Part shown: positions 52,656 to 61,417 of the stretch, piece after piece | Numbering within the stretch: the stretch's first letter is position 1 | Layout: every line of letters begins with the position of its first letter | DNA from: Roseibium limicola | Lineage (GTDB): Bacteria > Pseudomonadota > Alphaproteobacteria > Rhizobiales > Stappiaceae | NCBI RefSeq assembly: GCF_017313085.1 | Contig: NZ_JAFLNF010000002.1 | Coordinates: 434,001-498,000, forward strand | Reading direction: 5' to 3' | Length of the DNA: 64,000 nucleotides | Program-made: the position numbers and the translations under genes | Notes under the pieces: model-generated | What the model saw: only the letters and a program-made list of their open reading frames with translations | Database searches by the model: none | Told to the model about the DNA's origin: nothing

Positions 52656-53222
52656 ATGACAGAAAAGCTAAAGGTCATGGCGATTTGCGGCAGCCTGCGT
52701 AAGGGATCGCTCAATCAGATGGTCGCCAACACACTGCAGGAGTTGGCTCCAGCAGATATGACGCTTGTTCAGGCGCCATCGATCGCCGATATTCCGCTCT
52801 ATAACGCAGATCTGCAAAATGATGATGGTTTCCCGGTCACTGTTGATGCACTCGCGGCAGCGATCGAAGAAGCTGACGCCATCATTTTCGTTTCTCCAGA
52901 ATATAACTATTCTGTCCCGGGCGTTCTAAAAAACGCCATCGACTGGGTTTCTCGCCTACCCAACCATCCGTTCAAGCAAAAGCCCATCGCCCTGCAATCA
53001 GCGGCAGCAGGAATGTTAGGCGGCGCCCGCATGCAATATCATCTTCGCCAGATCCTGGTATTTTTGGAGGCCGATGTTTTCAATAAACCGGAAGTATTCA
53101 TCACATTCGGAAAAACCAAGGTTGATGAAGCCTCGGGCCGTTTGACGGACGAAGCTGCACGCGAAGTCATTTCCGCACAACTTGCAGCGTTTGGCCACTA
53201 CATCCAGAGGGTACAGTCATGA
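52656..53222 (+). CDS. NADPH-dependent FMN reductase family protein
   Basis: A 188-residue flavodoxin-fold protein. It binds FMN at CGSLRKGSLNQMVAN and carries VSPEYNYSVPGVLKNAIDW, the signature of NADPH-dependent FMN/quinone/chromate reductases such as ChrR and AzoR-like enzymes. It lies 92 bp after tctC and overlaps the next gene by four bases (ATGA). It may supply reduced flavin to a monooxygenase or reduce a quinone or azo substrate; no monooxygenase gene is seen nearby. TATAAT at 52629-52634 lacks a good -35. Confidence 0.87.
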   Translation: MTEKLKVMAICGSLRKGSLNQMVANTLQELAPADMTLVQAPSIADIPLYNADLQNDDGFPVTVDALAAAIEEADAIIFVSPEYNYSVPGVLKNAIDWVSRLPNHPFKQKPIALQSAAAGMLGGARMQYHLRQILVFLEADVFNKPEVFITFGKTKVDEASGRLTDEAAREVISAQLAAFGHYIQRVQS

Positions 53223-53884
53223 CCACAGGCGACACTTTCGAAGGCACTGAGGCTCAGATGAAAAATCAAATGGCGGCCGCCTTTTCCCCTGAACTCCTTG
53301 ACCGTCTGACCATCCGCGACTTAGTGGAAAGCTGGGCTGTATGGCGAGATGCGAATGATTGGAAGCGGTTTCGCACTGTTTGGCATGACGATGGCATCAT
53401 GCAAGCCACTTGGACCCAGGGAACTGCCGATGAGTTCATTGCCATGAGCAAAGCTGGCTTTGCGAAAGGCGTTCGTATTCTCCATTTTCTCGGGGGCAAC
53501 ACCATCGACCTCAAAGGCGCACGAGCCATCTCCCAAACCAAGATGACTATCGCCCAGCGCGCCAAGGTTGAAGGCGTGTTATGCGATGTCGTTTGCACAG
53601 GGCGCTTTTACGATTTCTTCGAAAAGCGCTCCGGAAGATGGGGCTTGGTGCTACGCCAGCCAATTTATGAAAAGGACCGGCTCGATCCCGTTGCCCCTGA
53701 TGAAACTCCAAAACTGGATCCGCATCTTCTCGCATCTTTCCCTGAAGGCTACCGTCACCTGGCTTATTTGCAATCCGGACTCGGCTACAAAGTAAAGACC
53801 GATATGCCTGGACTTGTCGGGCCGGAAGTAGAAGCGCTTTACCGACGCGGCGCTGGCTGGTTGGACGGTGGTTCGCAATGGTAA
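53219..53884 (+). CDS. NTF2/SnoaL-like fold protein
   Basis: A 221-residue protein whose core (about residues 28-150) fits the SnoaL-like nuclear transport factor 2 fold: DLVESWAVWRDANDWKRFRT, WHDDGIMQATW, FLGGNTIDLKGARAISQTKM. Such proteins include polyketide cyclases, dehydratases, dioxygenase beta subunits and ketosteroid-isomerase-like enzymes, so the reaction is open. The C-terminal segment (GLVGPEVEALYRRGAGW) is longer than the core fold. It is translationally coupled to the FMN reductase, suggesting a shared pathway with the transporter substrate. Confidence 0.78.
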   Translation: MTTGDTFEGTEAQMKNQMAAAFSPELLDRLTIRDLVESWAVWRDANDWKRFRTVWHDDGIMQATWTQGTADEFIAMSKAGFAKGVRILHFLGGNTIDLKGARAISQTKMTIAQRAKVEGVLCDVVCTGRFYDFFEKRSGRWGLVLRQPIYEKDRLDPVAPDETPKLDPHLLASFPEGYRHLAYLQSGLGYKVKTDMPGLVGPEVEALYRRGAGWLDGGSQW

Positions 53885-53965
53885 AGCAGTAGAGCTGAAG
53901 GTGCGTCTCGTCCTCAGACCACTTCGGGCAACCAACCTATCGACCTGGCTGCTCTATGGAGGGCA

Positions 53966-54618
53966 GCGTTCAGCATTGAAGCGTTCATAGGTATTTTTCG
54001 GGAATATCAAGCGAGTCTTGGCGTAAGGGAACTGTGCCGCAAGCACGGCGTCAGCGACGCGGCTTTTTACAAGTGCGTGCCGAGTTTTGAGAGATGGCAA
54101 TGTCAGAGGCGAAGAAGCTTAAGGGTGTTCGAGGCAGAGGTCTCCAAACCCAAGAAGTTTCTGGCCGAGAAGATCATAGATGCATCCACGTTACAGGAGA
54201 TGCTGGCAACGTATGCCAGTTCTATGGCGGCGATGCATTCTTGTTTGTATCTGCGAGCACCAACCCAGTCGAGAAATGTCTGGCGGCAGTCGCCGACATG
54301 TCATTGTTGGGCATCCACTTTGCCCACGAGTTAGAGCAGTTGGTCGTGATGCGAGGTTAACTTTACATGCTGATCAGCGACGACGGGACGGAGCTGACCA
54401 CCTGCACGATGCTGAGGTGGCAAGAAGGCGGTAAAGTCGAGTAACACGACATCCCAACGGCAAGCCAAAGCAGAATGGCTTCGATGCATCGTTCCATGGC
54501 CGGATGGCACAACGACATCAATCATTATCGCCGGCATTTCAGCCGAACTGATCTGACACCACGGCAATATGCTAACCGGTGATAAGAAGGTCAAAAGCTG
54601 AACAGTGCTAACTTATAG
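53966..54618 (+). pseudogene. Decayed IS3-family transposase (OrfA and OrfB remnants)
   Basis: Fragments of an IS3-type element. The OrfA part (53970-54210) still reads FREYQASLGVRELCRKHGVS and, after paired frameshifts, EMAMSEAKKL then LAEKIIDASTLQEML. The OrfB part (about 54250-54618) is the C-terminal catalytic region: CLAAVADMSLLGIHFAHELE, then in another frame LISDDGTELTTCTMLRWQ with the DDE-type aspartate, and RTDLTPRQYANR, closing with LNSANL and a stop. The middle of OrfB is deleted, and stops and frameshifts are frequent, so it is inactive. CTCCTGGGGGG just after it may be the right end. Confidence 0.83.
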
Positions 54619-54783
54619 AAGCGAACTCCTGGGGGGAGTAGGTTAGCGGGAACGCCTTGACTGCGCTCTGGTTAATGGTGAGAAGGTTGTACTAATCCAA
54701 AACCAATGCGCGCTTAACCTGCCACGGAATGGGCCTGGTCTTGCAGCGTCGAACAGTCCAGTTGTTTCCCCGAGGAGAGCTTC

Positions 54784-57075
54784 ATGAAATTTCGTTTTCC
54801 GATCGTGATCATCGACGAGGACTTCCGCTCGGAGAACGCTTCCGGTCTGGGTATTCGTGCGATGGCCGAGGCCATCGAGAGCGAGGGCTTTGAAGTTCTC
54901 GGCGCCACAAGCTATGGCGACCTCTCTCAATTCGCCCAACAGCAGTCGCGCGCCAGCGCCTTTGTTCTGTCGATCGACGACGAGGAATTCAGCCCCGGTC
55001 CGGATCTGGATCCGGCGGTCGTCAACCTGCGCAACTTCATCCAGGAAGTACGCCGCAAGAACGCCGACGTCCCGATCTATGTCTATGGCGAAACTAAGAC
55101 CAGCCGGCATCTGCCCAATGACATTTTGCGTGAGCTGCACGGCTTCATACACATGTTCGAGGACACGCCCGAGTTCGTGGCCCGTCATATCATCCGCGAG
55201 GCCAAGAGCTATCTGGAGGGCATTCAGCCGCCGTTCTTCAAAGCTCTGCTCGATTATGCCGAGGATGGGTCCTACTCTTGGCACTGCCCCGGTCATTCCG
55301 GCGGTGTGGCGTTCCTGAAAAGCCCGATCGGTCAGATGTATCACCAGTTTTATGGTGAAAACATGTTGCGCTCCGACGTCTGCAACGCAGTCGAAGAGCT
55401 TGGACAGTTGCTTGACCACAATGGGGCCATCGGCGCCTCGGAACGCAACGCCGCGCGCATCTTCAATGCCGACCACTGCTTCTTCGTCACCAACGGCACC
55501 TCGACCTCCAACAAGATGGTCTGGCACCACACGGTTGCCCCGGGTGACGTCGTCGTCGTCGACCGCAATTGCCACAAGTCGATCCTGCATTCGATCATCA
55601 TGACAGGGGCCGTTCCGGTCTTCCTGAAGCCGACGCGCAATCACCACGGCATCATCGGGCCTATCCCGCAAAGCGAATTCGAAATCGACAGCATCAAGGC
55701 CAAGATCAGAGCGAATCCGCTGCTTGACGGCGTTGATGCCGACACTGTCAAGCCACGCATCATGACCCTGACCCAGTCGACCTATGACGGCGTTCTCTAC
55801 AACACAGAGACCATCAAGGACCTGCTCGATGGCTACGTGGAGAACCTGCATTTCGACGAGGCGTGGCTGCCGCATGCCGCCTTCCACCCATTCTACGGCA
55901 GCTACCATGCCATGGGCCGGAAACGAGCGCGGCCCATGCATTCGGTCACCTACGCCACCCAGTCCATCCATAAGCTGCTGGCCGGCATCAGCCAGGCAAG
56001 CCACGTTCTGGTGCAGGACAGCCAGGACACCAAGCTGGACCGTCACCTCTTCAACGAAGCCTATCTGATGCACACCAGCACCAGTCCGCAATATTCCATC
56101 ATTGCCAGTTGCGATGTCGCAGCTGCCATGATGGAACCACCCAGCGGCACAGCTCTGGTGGAGGAAAGCATCGCCGAGGCGCTCGATTTCCGTCGTGCGA
56201 TGCGCAAGGTCGACGCAGAATTCGGCGATGACGACTGGTGGTTCCAGGTCTGGGGGCCGGAAGAGCTGGAAGACGAAGGCATCGGTCAGAACAAGGACTG
56301 GGTACTGCGCCGGACGGATGCAGAGGGCGTGCAGAAAGCCGACGGCACTGACAGCTGGCATGGCTTTGGCGACATGGCGCCGGGCTTCAACATGCTGGAC
56401 CCGATCAAGGCAACCCTAATCACCCCCGGCCTGAACCTCGACGGGCGCTTCGAGGACACTGGCATTCCCGCCTCGATCGTCACCAAATATCTGGCGGAAC
56501 ACGGCGTTGTGGTCGAGAAGACCGGGCTCTACAGCTTCTTCATCATGTTCACCATCGGCATTACCAAAGGCCGCTGGAACACGCTGCTGACCGCCCTGCA
56601 GCAGTTCAAGGATGACTACGCCAAGAACCAACCGATGTGGCGGACCATGCCGGAGTTCTGCGCCAAGCATCCGCGCTACGAAGGAATGGGCCTGCGCGAT
56701 CTCTGCCAGCACGTCCACACGCTCTATGCCAAATATGACGTCGCTATCCTGTCGACCGACATGTATCTCAGCGATCACACGCCGGCGATGAAGCCCAGTG
56801 ATGCCTTTGCCCATATTGCCCAGCGCACCACCCAGCGCGTGCCGATTGACGAGCTGGAAGGCCGCATCACCACCAGTCTGGTGACACCGTATCCACCCGG
56901 CATCCCGCTGTTGATCCCCGGCGAAGTCTTCAACACAAAGATCGTTGAGTATCTGAAATTCAACCGCGAGTTCGCTCGCGAATGCCCCGGCTTTGAAACA
57001 GACATTCATGGGCTGGTCCAGGAAACCGGGCCCGACGGTCAGCTGGCCTATTTTGCCGATTGCGTGGCATCATGA
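54784..57075 (+). CDS. Orn/Lys/Arg decarboxylase, AdiA-like fold-type I PLP enzyme
   Basis: A 763-residue basic amino-acid decarboxylase with the N-terminal wing (about residues 1-130), the core PLP domain and the C-terminal domain of the AdiA/CadA/SpeF family (AdiA is about 755). PLP lysine Lys397 lies in YATQSIHKLLAGISQASH, the aspartate in NLHFDEAWLPHAAFHPF, and the N-terminal core has YSWHCPGHSGGVAFLKSP. Alignment by eye is closest to AdiA, favouring arginine to agmatine, but ornithine or lysine are not excluded. GAGGAGAG precedes the ATG. The downstream genes act on putrescine-type amines. Confidence 0.87.
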   Translation: MKFRFPIVIIDEDFRSENASGLGIRAMAEAIESEGFEVLGATSYGDLSQFAQQQSRASAFVLSIDDEEFSPGPDLDPAVVNLRNFIQEVRRKNADVPIYVYGETKTSRHLPNDILRELHGFIHMFEDTPEFVARHIIREAKSYLEGIQPPFFKALLDYAEDGSYSWHCPGHSGGVAFLKSPIGQMYHQFYGENMLRSDVCNAVEELGQLLDHNGAIGASERNAARIFNADHCFFVTNGTSTSNKMVWHHTVAPGDVVVVDRNCHKSILHSIIMTGAVPVFLKPTRNHHGIIGPIPQSEFEIDSIKAKIRANPLLDGVDADTVKPRIMTLTQSTYDGVLYNTETIKDLLDGYVENLHFDEAWLPHAAFHPFYGSYHAMGRKRARPMHSVTYATQSIHKLLAGISQASHVLVQDSQDTKLDRHLFNEAYLMHTSTSPQYSIIASCDVAAAMMEPPSGTALVEESIAEALDFRRAMRKVDAEFGDDDWWFQVWGPEELEDEGIGQNKDWVLRRTDAEGVQKADGTDSWHGFGDMAPGFNMLDPIKATLITPGLNLDGRFEDTGIPASIVTKYLAEHGVVVEKTGLYSFFIMFTIGITKGRWNTLLTALQQFKDDYAKNQPMWRTMPEFCAKHPRYEGMGLRDLCQHVHTLYAKYDVAILSTDMYLSDHTPAMKPSDAFAHIAQRTTQRVPIDELEGRITTSLVTPYPPGIPLLIPGEVFNTKIVEYLKFNREFARECPGFETDIHGLVQETGPDGQLAYFADCVAS

Positions 57076-57114
57076 GCACCAAAACAAGCCAAGTCTGACT
57101 TCAGAATGCTCCAA

Positions 57115-57157
57115 CAGCCTTTCGCCCATGACCAGATATCAAAAGGGCGAAAGGCTG
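57115..57157 (+). other. Hairpin between decarboxylase and glutamine-synthetase-like gene
   Basis: CAGCCTTTCGCCC (57115-57127) pairs perfectly over 13 bases with GGGCGAAAGGCTG (57145-57157), loop 17 bases. No T-run follows. It stands 39 bases after the decarboxylase stop and 171 before the next gene, so it is likely to stabilise or attenuate the message. Confidence 0.65.
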
Positions 57158-57328
57158 ATCTTGCCTGGCAGATTTGCACCGCGAGGGGGATCACCCTTAC
57201 GCAACGCCATTGACCGAGACCCTTTACGCTGGTGCGCAAGCTGAAATACAAATTGACACGCCCAAAAAAGCGATCACAAGTCATGGCAAGCGCTGAGTCA
57301 TTTTCGCGCACCCAAACGAGGCTTTACA

Positions 57329-58678
57329 GTGTCCGTAGATAGTCTGACCAGCTGGCTGCTTGAGCGGCCAGAAATTGAAACCGTTTTTGCATGTGTATGC
57401 GATCTCAATGGCACGATGCGCGGCAAGCGCCTGCCGGTGGAGCAGGCTGCAAAAATCCTTGGCGGTGGTCTGCGCATGCCACTGTCGATCCTCAATGTCG
57501 ACATCTGGGGCGAGGACATCGAGGGCAACGAGCTGGTTTTTGAAACCGGCGATTCCGACGGCATCTGCGAATTCACAGGACGACCAATCGTTCTGATCAA
57601 TTGGACCAACCGGCCGTCTGCCTTGGCCATGTTGTGGATGCGTGAAGAAGACGGCACGCCGTTTGCCGGCGACCCGCGCCGCGCACTTGCCCAGATTGTC
57701 GAGCGCTTCAAGGCCCGTGGACTGACCCCTGTTGTCGCGACGGAACTGGAGTTCTATCTCTACGACCCGAGTGGCACACAGCCACAGCCGCCCCGTTCGC
57801 CGATCACCGACAAGCGGCTTGGATCGGACGGCGCCCTGTCCCTGGACGAGCTGCAGCATTTCGACGAGTTTCTCGACGACGTCTACGATGCCTGTGCCGA
57901 ACAGGGCATTCCGGCTGACGCCGCGATTTCAGAAAACGGCGCCGGCCAGTTCGAAATCAATATGATGCATGTGAACGACGCCTTGAAAGCGGCAGATGAT
58001 GCTGTGCTTTTCAAGCGTCTGGTACGCGGAATCGCCCGCAAACATGGCCTTGCGGCAACCTTTATGGCCAAGCCCTACGGTGAGCGCTCCGGCAGTGGCT
58101 TTCACGTGCATTTTTCACTGGTCAATGAAGCCGGTGAAAATCTGTTCGACAATGGCGGCGACGAAGGCACGTCGCTGATGCTCAACGCTGTGGCCGGTCT
58201 GCTTGCCACCATGCAGGAAAACACTCTGACATTCGCGCCGCACGAAAACTCCTACCGCCGCCTCCTGCCTGGCGCGCATGCACCGACCAGCGTTGCCTGG
58301 GGCTATGAAAACCGCACGGCTGCCATCCGTATTCCAGGAGGCAGCAACAAGGCGCGGCGGATCGAACATCGCGTTGCAGGCGCAGATGCCAACCCCTATC
58401 TGGTGCTATCCAGCATTCTGGGTGGTGCTCTCCTTGGCATCGAGAAAGAGATGGAGCCGGAAGCCCCGATCAGTGGCGACGCCTACAGCATGAAGCTGGA
58501 TCACCTTCCGCTCGACTGGGCGACGGCAATTCAGGCGTTTCGCCGTGGCGCGCTGGTGCAGAACATCTATTCCAAGCGACTTCAAACCATGCTTGTTGAA
58601 AGCAAGATGCAGGAATTGCAACGGTTTGCTCGCCAGGTCACCGATTTCGAATATGACACCTATCTAGAGGTCGTATGA
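57329..58678 (+). CDS. puuA: Gamma-glutamylpolyamine synthetase-like protein (glutamine synthetase family)
   Basis: A 449-residue glutamine synthetase-family enzyme, which in PuuA attaches glutamate to putrescine using ATP. Metal/ATP motifs are VATELEFYLYDP near residue 135, ENGAGQFEINM near residue 202, KPYGERSGSGFHVHFSL near residue 250 and the loop region RRLLPGAHAPTSVAWGYENR, followed by EHRVAGADANPYLVL. The start codon is GTG 57329 with only weak GAGG nearby. It overlaps the FAD oxidoreductase gene as ATGA, as in polyamine catabolic operons. The role rests on this context; other GS-like ligases exist. Confidence 0.83.
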   Translation: MSVDSLTSWLLERPEIETVFACVCDLNGTMRGKRLPVEQAAKILGGGLRMPLSILNVDIWGEDIEGNELVFETGDSDGICEFTGRPIVLINWTNRPSALAMLWMREEDGTPFAGDPRRALAQIVERFKARGLTPVVATELEFYLYDPSGTQPQPPRSPITDKRLGSDGALSLDELQHFDEFLDDVYDACAEQGIPADAAISENGAGQFEINMMHVNDALKAADDAVLFKRLVRGIARKHGLAATFMAKPYGERSGSGFHVHFSLVNEAGENLFDNGGDEGTSLMLNAVAGLLATMQENTLTFAPHENSYRRLLPGAHAPTSVAWGYENRTAAIRIPGGSNKARRIEHRVAGADANPYLVLSSILGGALLGIEKEMEPEAPISGDAYSMKLDHLPLDWATAIQAFRRGALVQNIYSKRLQTMLVESKMQELQRFARQVTDFEYDTYLEVV

Positions 58679-59988
58679 TGGGCTCTCAGGATTTTGCAAC
58701 GAACGGCAATACCGCGCACACCGGCAGCTACTACGCAGCAAGTGCCAATCCGTCCCCTGACCGGCCGTCCCTGAAGGGCGATCACAGCATCGACATCTGC
58801 ATTGTCGGCGCCGGATACAGTGGCCTGTCAACCGGTTTGCACCTCGTGGAAAAAGGTTACAAAGTCGCGATCATTGAAGCCGCGCGCGTCGGCTGGGGCG
58901 CGTCTGGCCGCAATGGTGGACAGCTGGTCAATGGCCTGAACGCCAGCCTTCAGACCATCAGGAAGCGCTACGGGGAAGACACCGCCAACTTCGTCGCCGG
59001 CCTGGTGCAGGAAGGCGGAGAGATCATCCGCGAGCGCATCAAGACCTATGACATTCAGTGCGATCTCAAGGAAGGCAACGTCTTCACCGCCTACACTGGC
59101 GCGCATATGCGCGAGCTGGAAGAGCGGCTGAACCTCTGGGCCAGCTACGGCATCGAAAACCAGGAAATGCTCGACAAGGAGCAGCTCCGCAAACACGTCA
59201 ATTCCGAAGTCTATGCCGGCGGCGTCATCGACCATTCCGGCGGTCACATGCACCCGCTCAACCTGGCGCTTGGCGAGGCAGCGGCTTTCGAAAAGCTCGG
59301 CGGGCTGATCTATGAAAACTCCCCCGTCGTTCATGTCGATACGGAAGTCCCGAGCCCTCTGGTCAAGACCGCCAAGGGCTCGATCACCTGCAAGACATTG
59401 GTGCTCTGCGGCAACGCCTACCTCGGCCATGTGGTCCCCACGCTGACCGCCCGCGTCATGCCGGTATCGACCCAGATCATGGCGACCGAGCCGCTGGGTG
59501 AAGAGCGCGCACGCGAGCTGATGCCGACAGATGTCTGCGTCGAAGATGTACGCTACATTCTCGATTACTACCGCATGTCAGCCGACAAGCGCATGCTGTT
59601 CGGCGGCGGGCTCGTCTATGGCGGCACGGATCCCAGCGACATCAAGGCCAAGCTGCGTCCCAACATGGAGAATGTCTTTCCGCAACTGAAGGGCGCGAAG
59701 ATTGATTACGCCTGGAGCGGAAATTTCGCTCTATCGTTCAGCCGCGTCCCGCAGATGGGCCGGATCGGCGCCAACACCTATTTCGCCCATGGCTACAGCG
59801 GCCACGGTGTCACCGGTTCGCACACCTTCGGCCGTATTCTGTCGGAGGCCATCGACGGCGACAAATCCAGGTTCGACGTCTTCGAAAATGTCCCGTGGTT
59901 CCCCTTCCCCGGCGGCCGAATGTTCCGGGTACCTTATTCGATGGTCGGATCATGGTGGTACGCCCTCCGGGACCGATTGGGCGTCTAG
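58675..59988 (+). CDS. puuB: FAD-dependent oxidoreductase (gamma-glutamylputrescine oxidase-like)
   Basis: A 437-residue DAO-type flavoprotein. The N-terminal Rossmann motif IVGAGYSGLSTGLHL is followed by GWGASGRNGGQLVNG, the substrate-side flavin motif of PuuB-type oxidases, and the C-terminal FAD region GRIGANTYFAHGYSGHGV. It would oxidise gamma-glutamylputrescine, releasing ammonia and an aldehyde; a dehydrogenase and an amidase to finish the pathway are not in this window. The start at 58675 couples it to puuA by four bases. A decayed transposon lies directly downstream. Confidence 0.85.
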   Translation: MMGSQDFATNGNTAHTGSYYAASANPSPDRPSLKGDHSIDICIVGAGYSGLSTGLHLVEKGYKVAIIEAARVGWGASGRNGGQLVNGLNASLQTIRKRYGEDTANFVAGLVQEGGEIIRERIKTYDIQCDLKEGNVFTAYTGAHMRELEERLNLWASYGIENQEMLDKEQLRKHVNSEVYAGGVIDHSGGHMHPLNLALGEAAAFEKLGGLIYENSPVVHVDTEVPSPLVKTAKGSITCKTLVLCGNAYLGHVVPTLTARVMPVSTQIMATEPLGEERARELMPTDVCVEDVRYILDYYRMSADKRMLFGGGLVYGGTDPSDIKAKLRPNMENVFPQLKGAKIDYAWSGNFALSFSRVPQMGRIGANTYFAHGYSGHGVTGSHTFGRILSEAIDGDKSRFDVFENVPWFPFPGGRMFRVPYSMVGSWWYALRDRLGV

Positions 59989-60004
59989 GCTTCGGGTCCA
60001 TAAC

Positions 60005-60357
60005 CAATAGCAGACAGGCCTGACGAGTGACGATCCTGCGGAATCCTTGATCCTGCAGAACTTTCCCTCAGTGACGTTCATGCCCTTGCAAAAGGATGGG
60101 GAAATACAGTTCTTCCAATTGAGTGATTTGCGATGCGGGATGTTGGGCATAGAACCACGCGCCTCCAAGGTTCTGCGGATACGCCCACTATCCTGACCTT
60201 TGTGACCATTTAGTACGTCATTTGCCGCAGCAAGCGGCAAAACTGCATTTGTCCCAGTACAGTCCGAGACATTGGTCCCGCTCAAGTGAAAGGCGACTGG
60301 CCGTCTCAAATGATCACTCAGGGCGCGAATCTTGGTTCCCGAACCACCACGAGGTTG
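60005..60357 (-). pseudogene. Decayed IS5-family transposase fragment
   Basis: On the minus strand this reads RGGSGTKIRALSDHLRRPVA, FHLSGTNVSDCTGTNAVLPL, GRIRRTLEARGSMPNIPHRK and NWKNCISPSFCKGMNVTEGK followed by FCRIKD. These are the central and C-terminal blocks of IS5-type (DDE) transposases. The N-terminal half is missing on the 60357 side and the C-terminus drifts out of frame near 60020, next to puuB. It is only about a third of a transposase, so it is a fossil. Confidence 0.85.
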
Positions 60358-60689
60358 CCACTGAAATCAAGATTGCGGCATGGGCTTTAGCTCCCCTTTT
60401 TCCTCCATGTGCGACCCGATGGACTTAAACCCATCATGACCTTCCAGAGCGAGACCGCCATTTCAAGAAAAGGGTATCGAAAACCGTTGTCCAGCCCCTT
60501 TCTCCGCCCATCGAACAAACCGGTTTTAGATAGTCATCTTATGGGGCGAAACCCTCTCGACTATTTAGGGATCAACAGCGACTCTGATTAAACGCGATGA
60601 TCAACTCCAATAAAAAAGCGACGATGGAATTCATCGCCGCTTTTAAAAATACTCAGTGTTGGTCGTACCGGCAGTCTGGCGGGCTGTCC
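60358..60689. other. Intergenic region between IS5 fragment and Sel1-like gene
   Basis: Over 332 bases I see no supported gene; it may include more eroded transposon DNA. The only clear structure is the bidirectional terminator at 60612-60646. Confidence 0.5.
60612..60646 (-). terminator. Bidirectional intrinsic terminator after the Sel1-like gene
   Basis: AAAAGCGACGATG (60614-60626) pairs with CATCGCCGCTTTT (60632-60644), one mismatch, loop of about five bases, with T-runs on both strands. It lies about 45 bases beyond the stop of the leftward Sel1-like gene. Confidence 0.8.
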
Positions 60690-60959
60690 TCAATGAGTGG
60701 ACAGCCATTCGCGGGCAACACGCTGCGCTTCAGCAATTTCTTCCCGGCTCATTTCACCGGACAGTTCCTTGCGATATCGGGCTGCATCCGAGTTGCCCTT
60801 CAGTGCTGCGATGTTGAACCACTTGTGGGCACTGACCAGATCGGCACTGCCATGACGACCGCAAGCACTGTCCAGTCCCATCTGGAACAAGATGTCGGCT
60901 GTCGCGCTTGTTTCGCCCATGATGGCCATATCTGCTGAATGAATTTCAAAACGAGCCAT
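60690..60959 (-). CDS. Sel1-repeat-like small protein
   Basis: An 89-residue protein with one Sel1-type (TPR-like) motif: DLVSAHKWFNIAALKGNSDA then ARYRKELSGEMSREEIAEAQ. This matches a set of short Sel1-like proteins widespread in alphaproteobacteria, thought to mediate protein contacts; none has a defined role known to me. The ribosome site GGGAGAG sits before ATG 60959, and a terminator follows. Confidence 0.78.
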   Translation of the reverse strand: MARFEIHSADMAIMGETSATADILFQMGLDSACGRHGSADLVSAHKWFNIAALKGNSDAARYRKELSGEMSREEIAEAQRVAREWLSTH

Positions 60960-61417
60960 GATGCTCTCCCGTGTTTCTCATTGAGTAATCGCCTGTTGGC
61001 TACTTCCTTGAAACGCCGCGAAGCACCTAAGCAACGGAAAAATTCCTGCCGCGTTTCTTGACCTTATCTTTCGGCACCTCGGTTAAAAGCCTCGTTAAAA
61101 TTTTAACTTAACGGGAGACAAACAAGAAACTAAGGAAAACTGAACTTCATCTCTTGTTAAACAAGAAAGTCGGATTCCTTCAACGTCGGCAAAGCCGAAT
61201 GATTCAAAGTCTAATCTCCGCATAAACACTTAGGTTACCAAGAATAGTGTTCTCAAAGAATCCGCAGCGATAACCACCGAACAAGGCCGAGAGAAATTGC
61301 AGGGAAGTCTCATCAAAAAATTCTGACGACCTTCCCTTAGGAGACGGCTTTCGGAAACTGCCACGCAGCGCTAGGCTCACCTTTCCGTTAAGGGAAGGCT
61401 TCTGGGAGGAAATCGAC
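60960..61417. other. Intergenic region upstream of the DUF2147 genes
   Basis: This 458-base stretch has no supported gene. It is AT-richer around 61080-61170 and holds the perfect inverted repeat CTTGTT-A-AACAAG at 61153-61165, which could be an operator. A 10-bp inverted repeat (CCTTCCCTTA at 61330-61339 with TAAGGGAAGG at 61389-61398) spans the leader just before the ribosome site GGGAGG of the first DUF2147 gene. Promoters for both flanking genes must lie here. Confidence 0.5.

Noticed and set aside
47697-54618. An integrative element inserted at tRNA-Ser
   Set aside because: tRNA genes are common insertion points and accessory-looking genes follow, but I found no integrase and no repeated tRNA 3' end as a right boundary.
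54643-56361. A 572-codon open frame antisense to the decarboxylase gene
   Set aside because: The plus-strand decarboxylase has its full motif set; the antisense frame has none.
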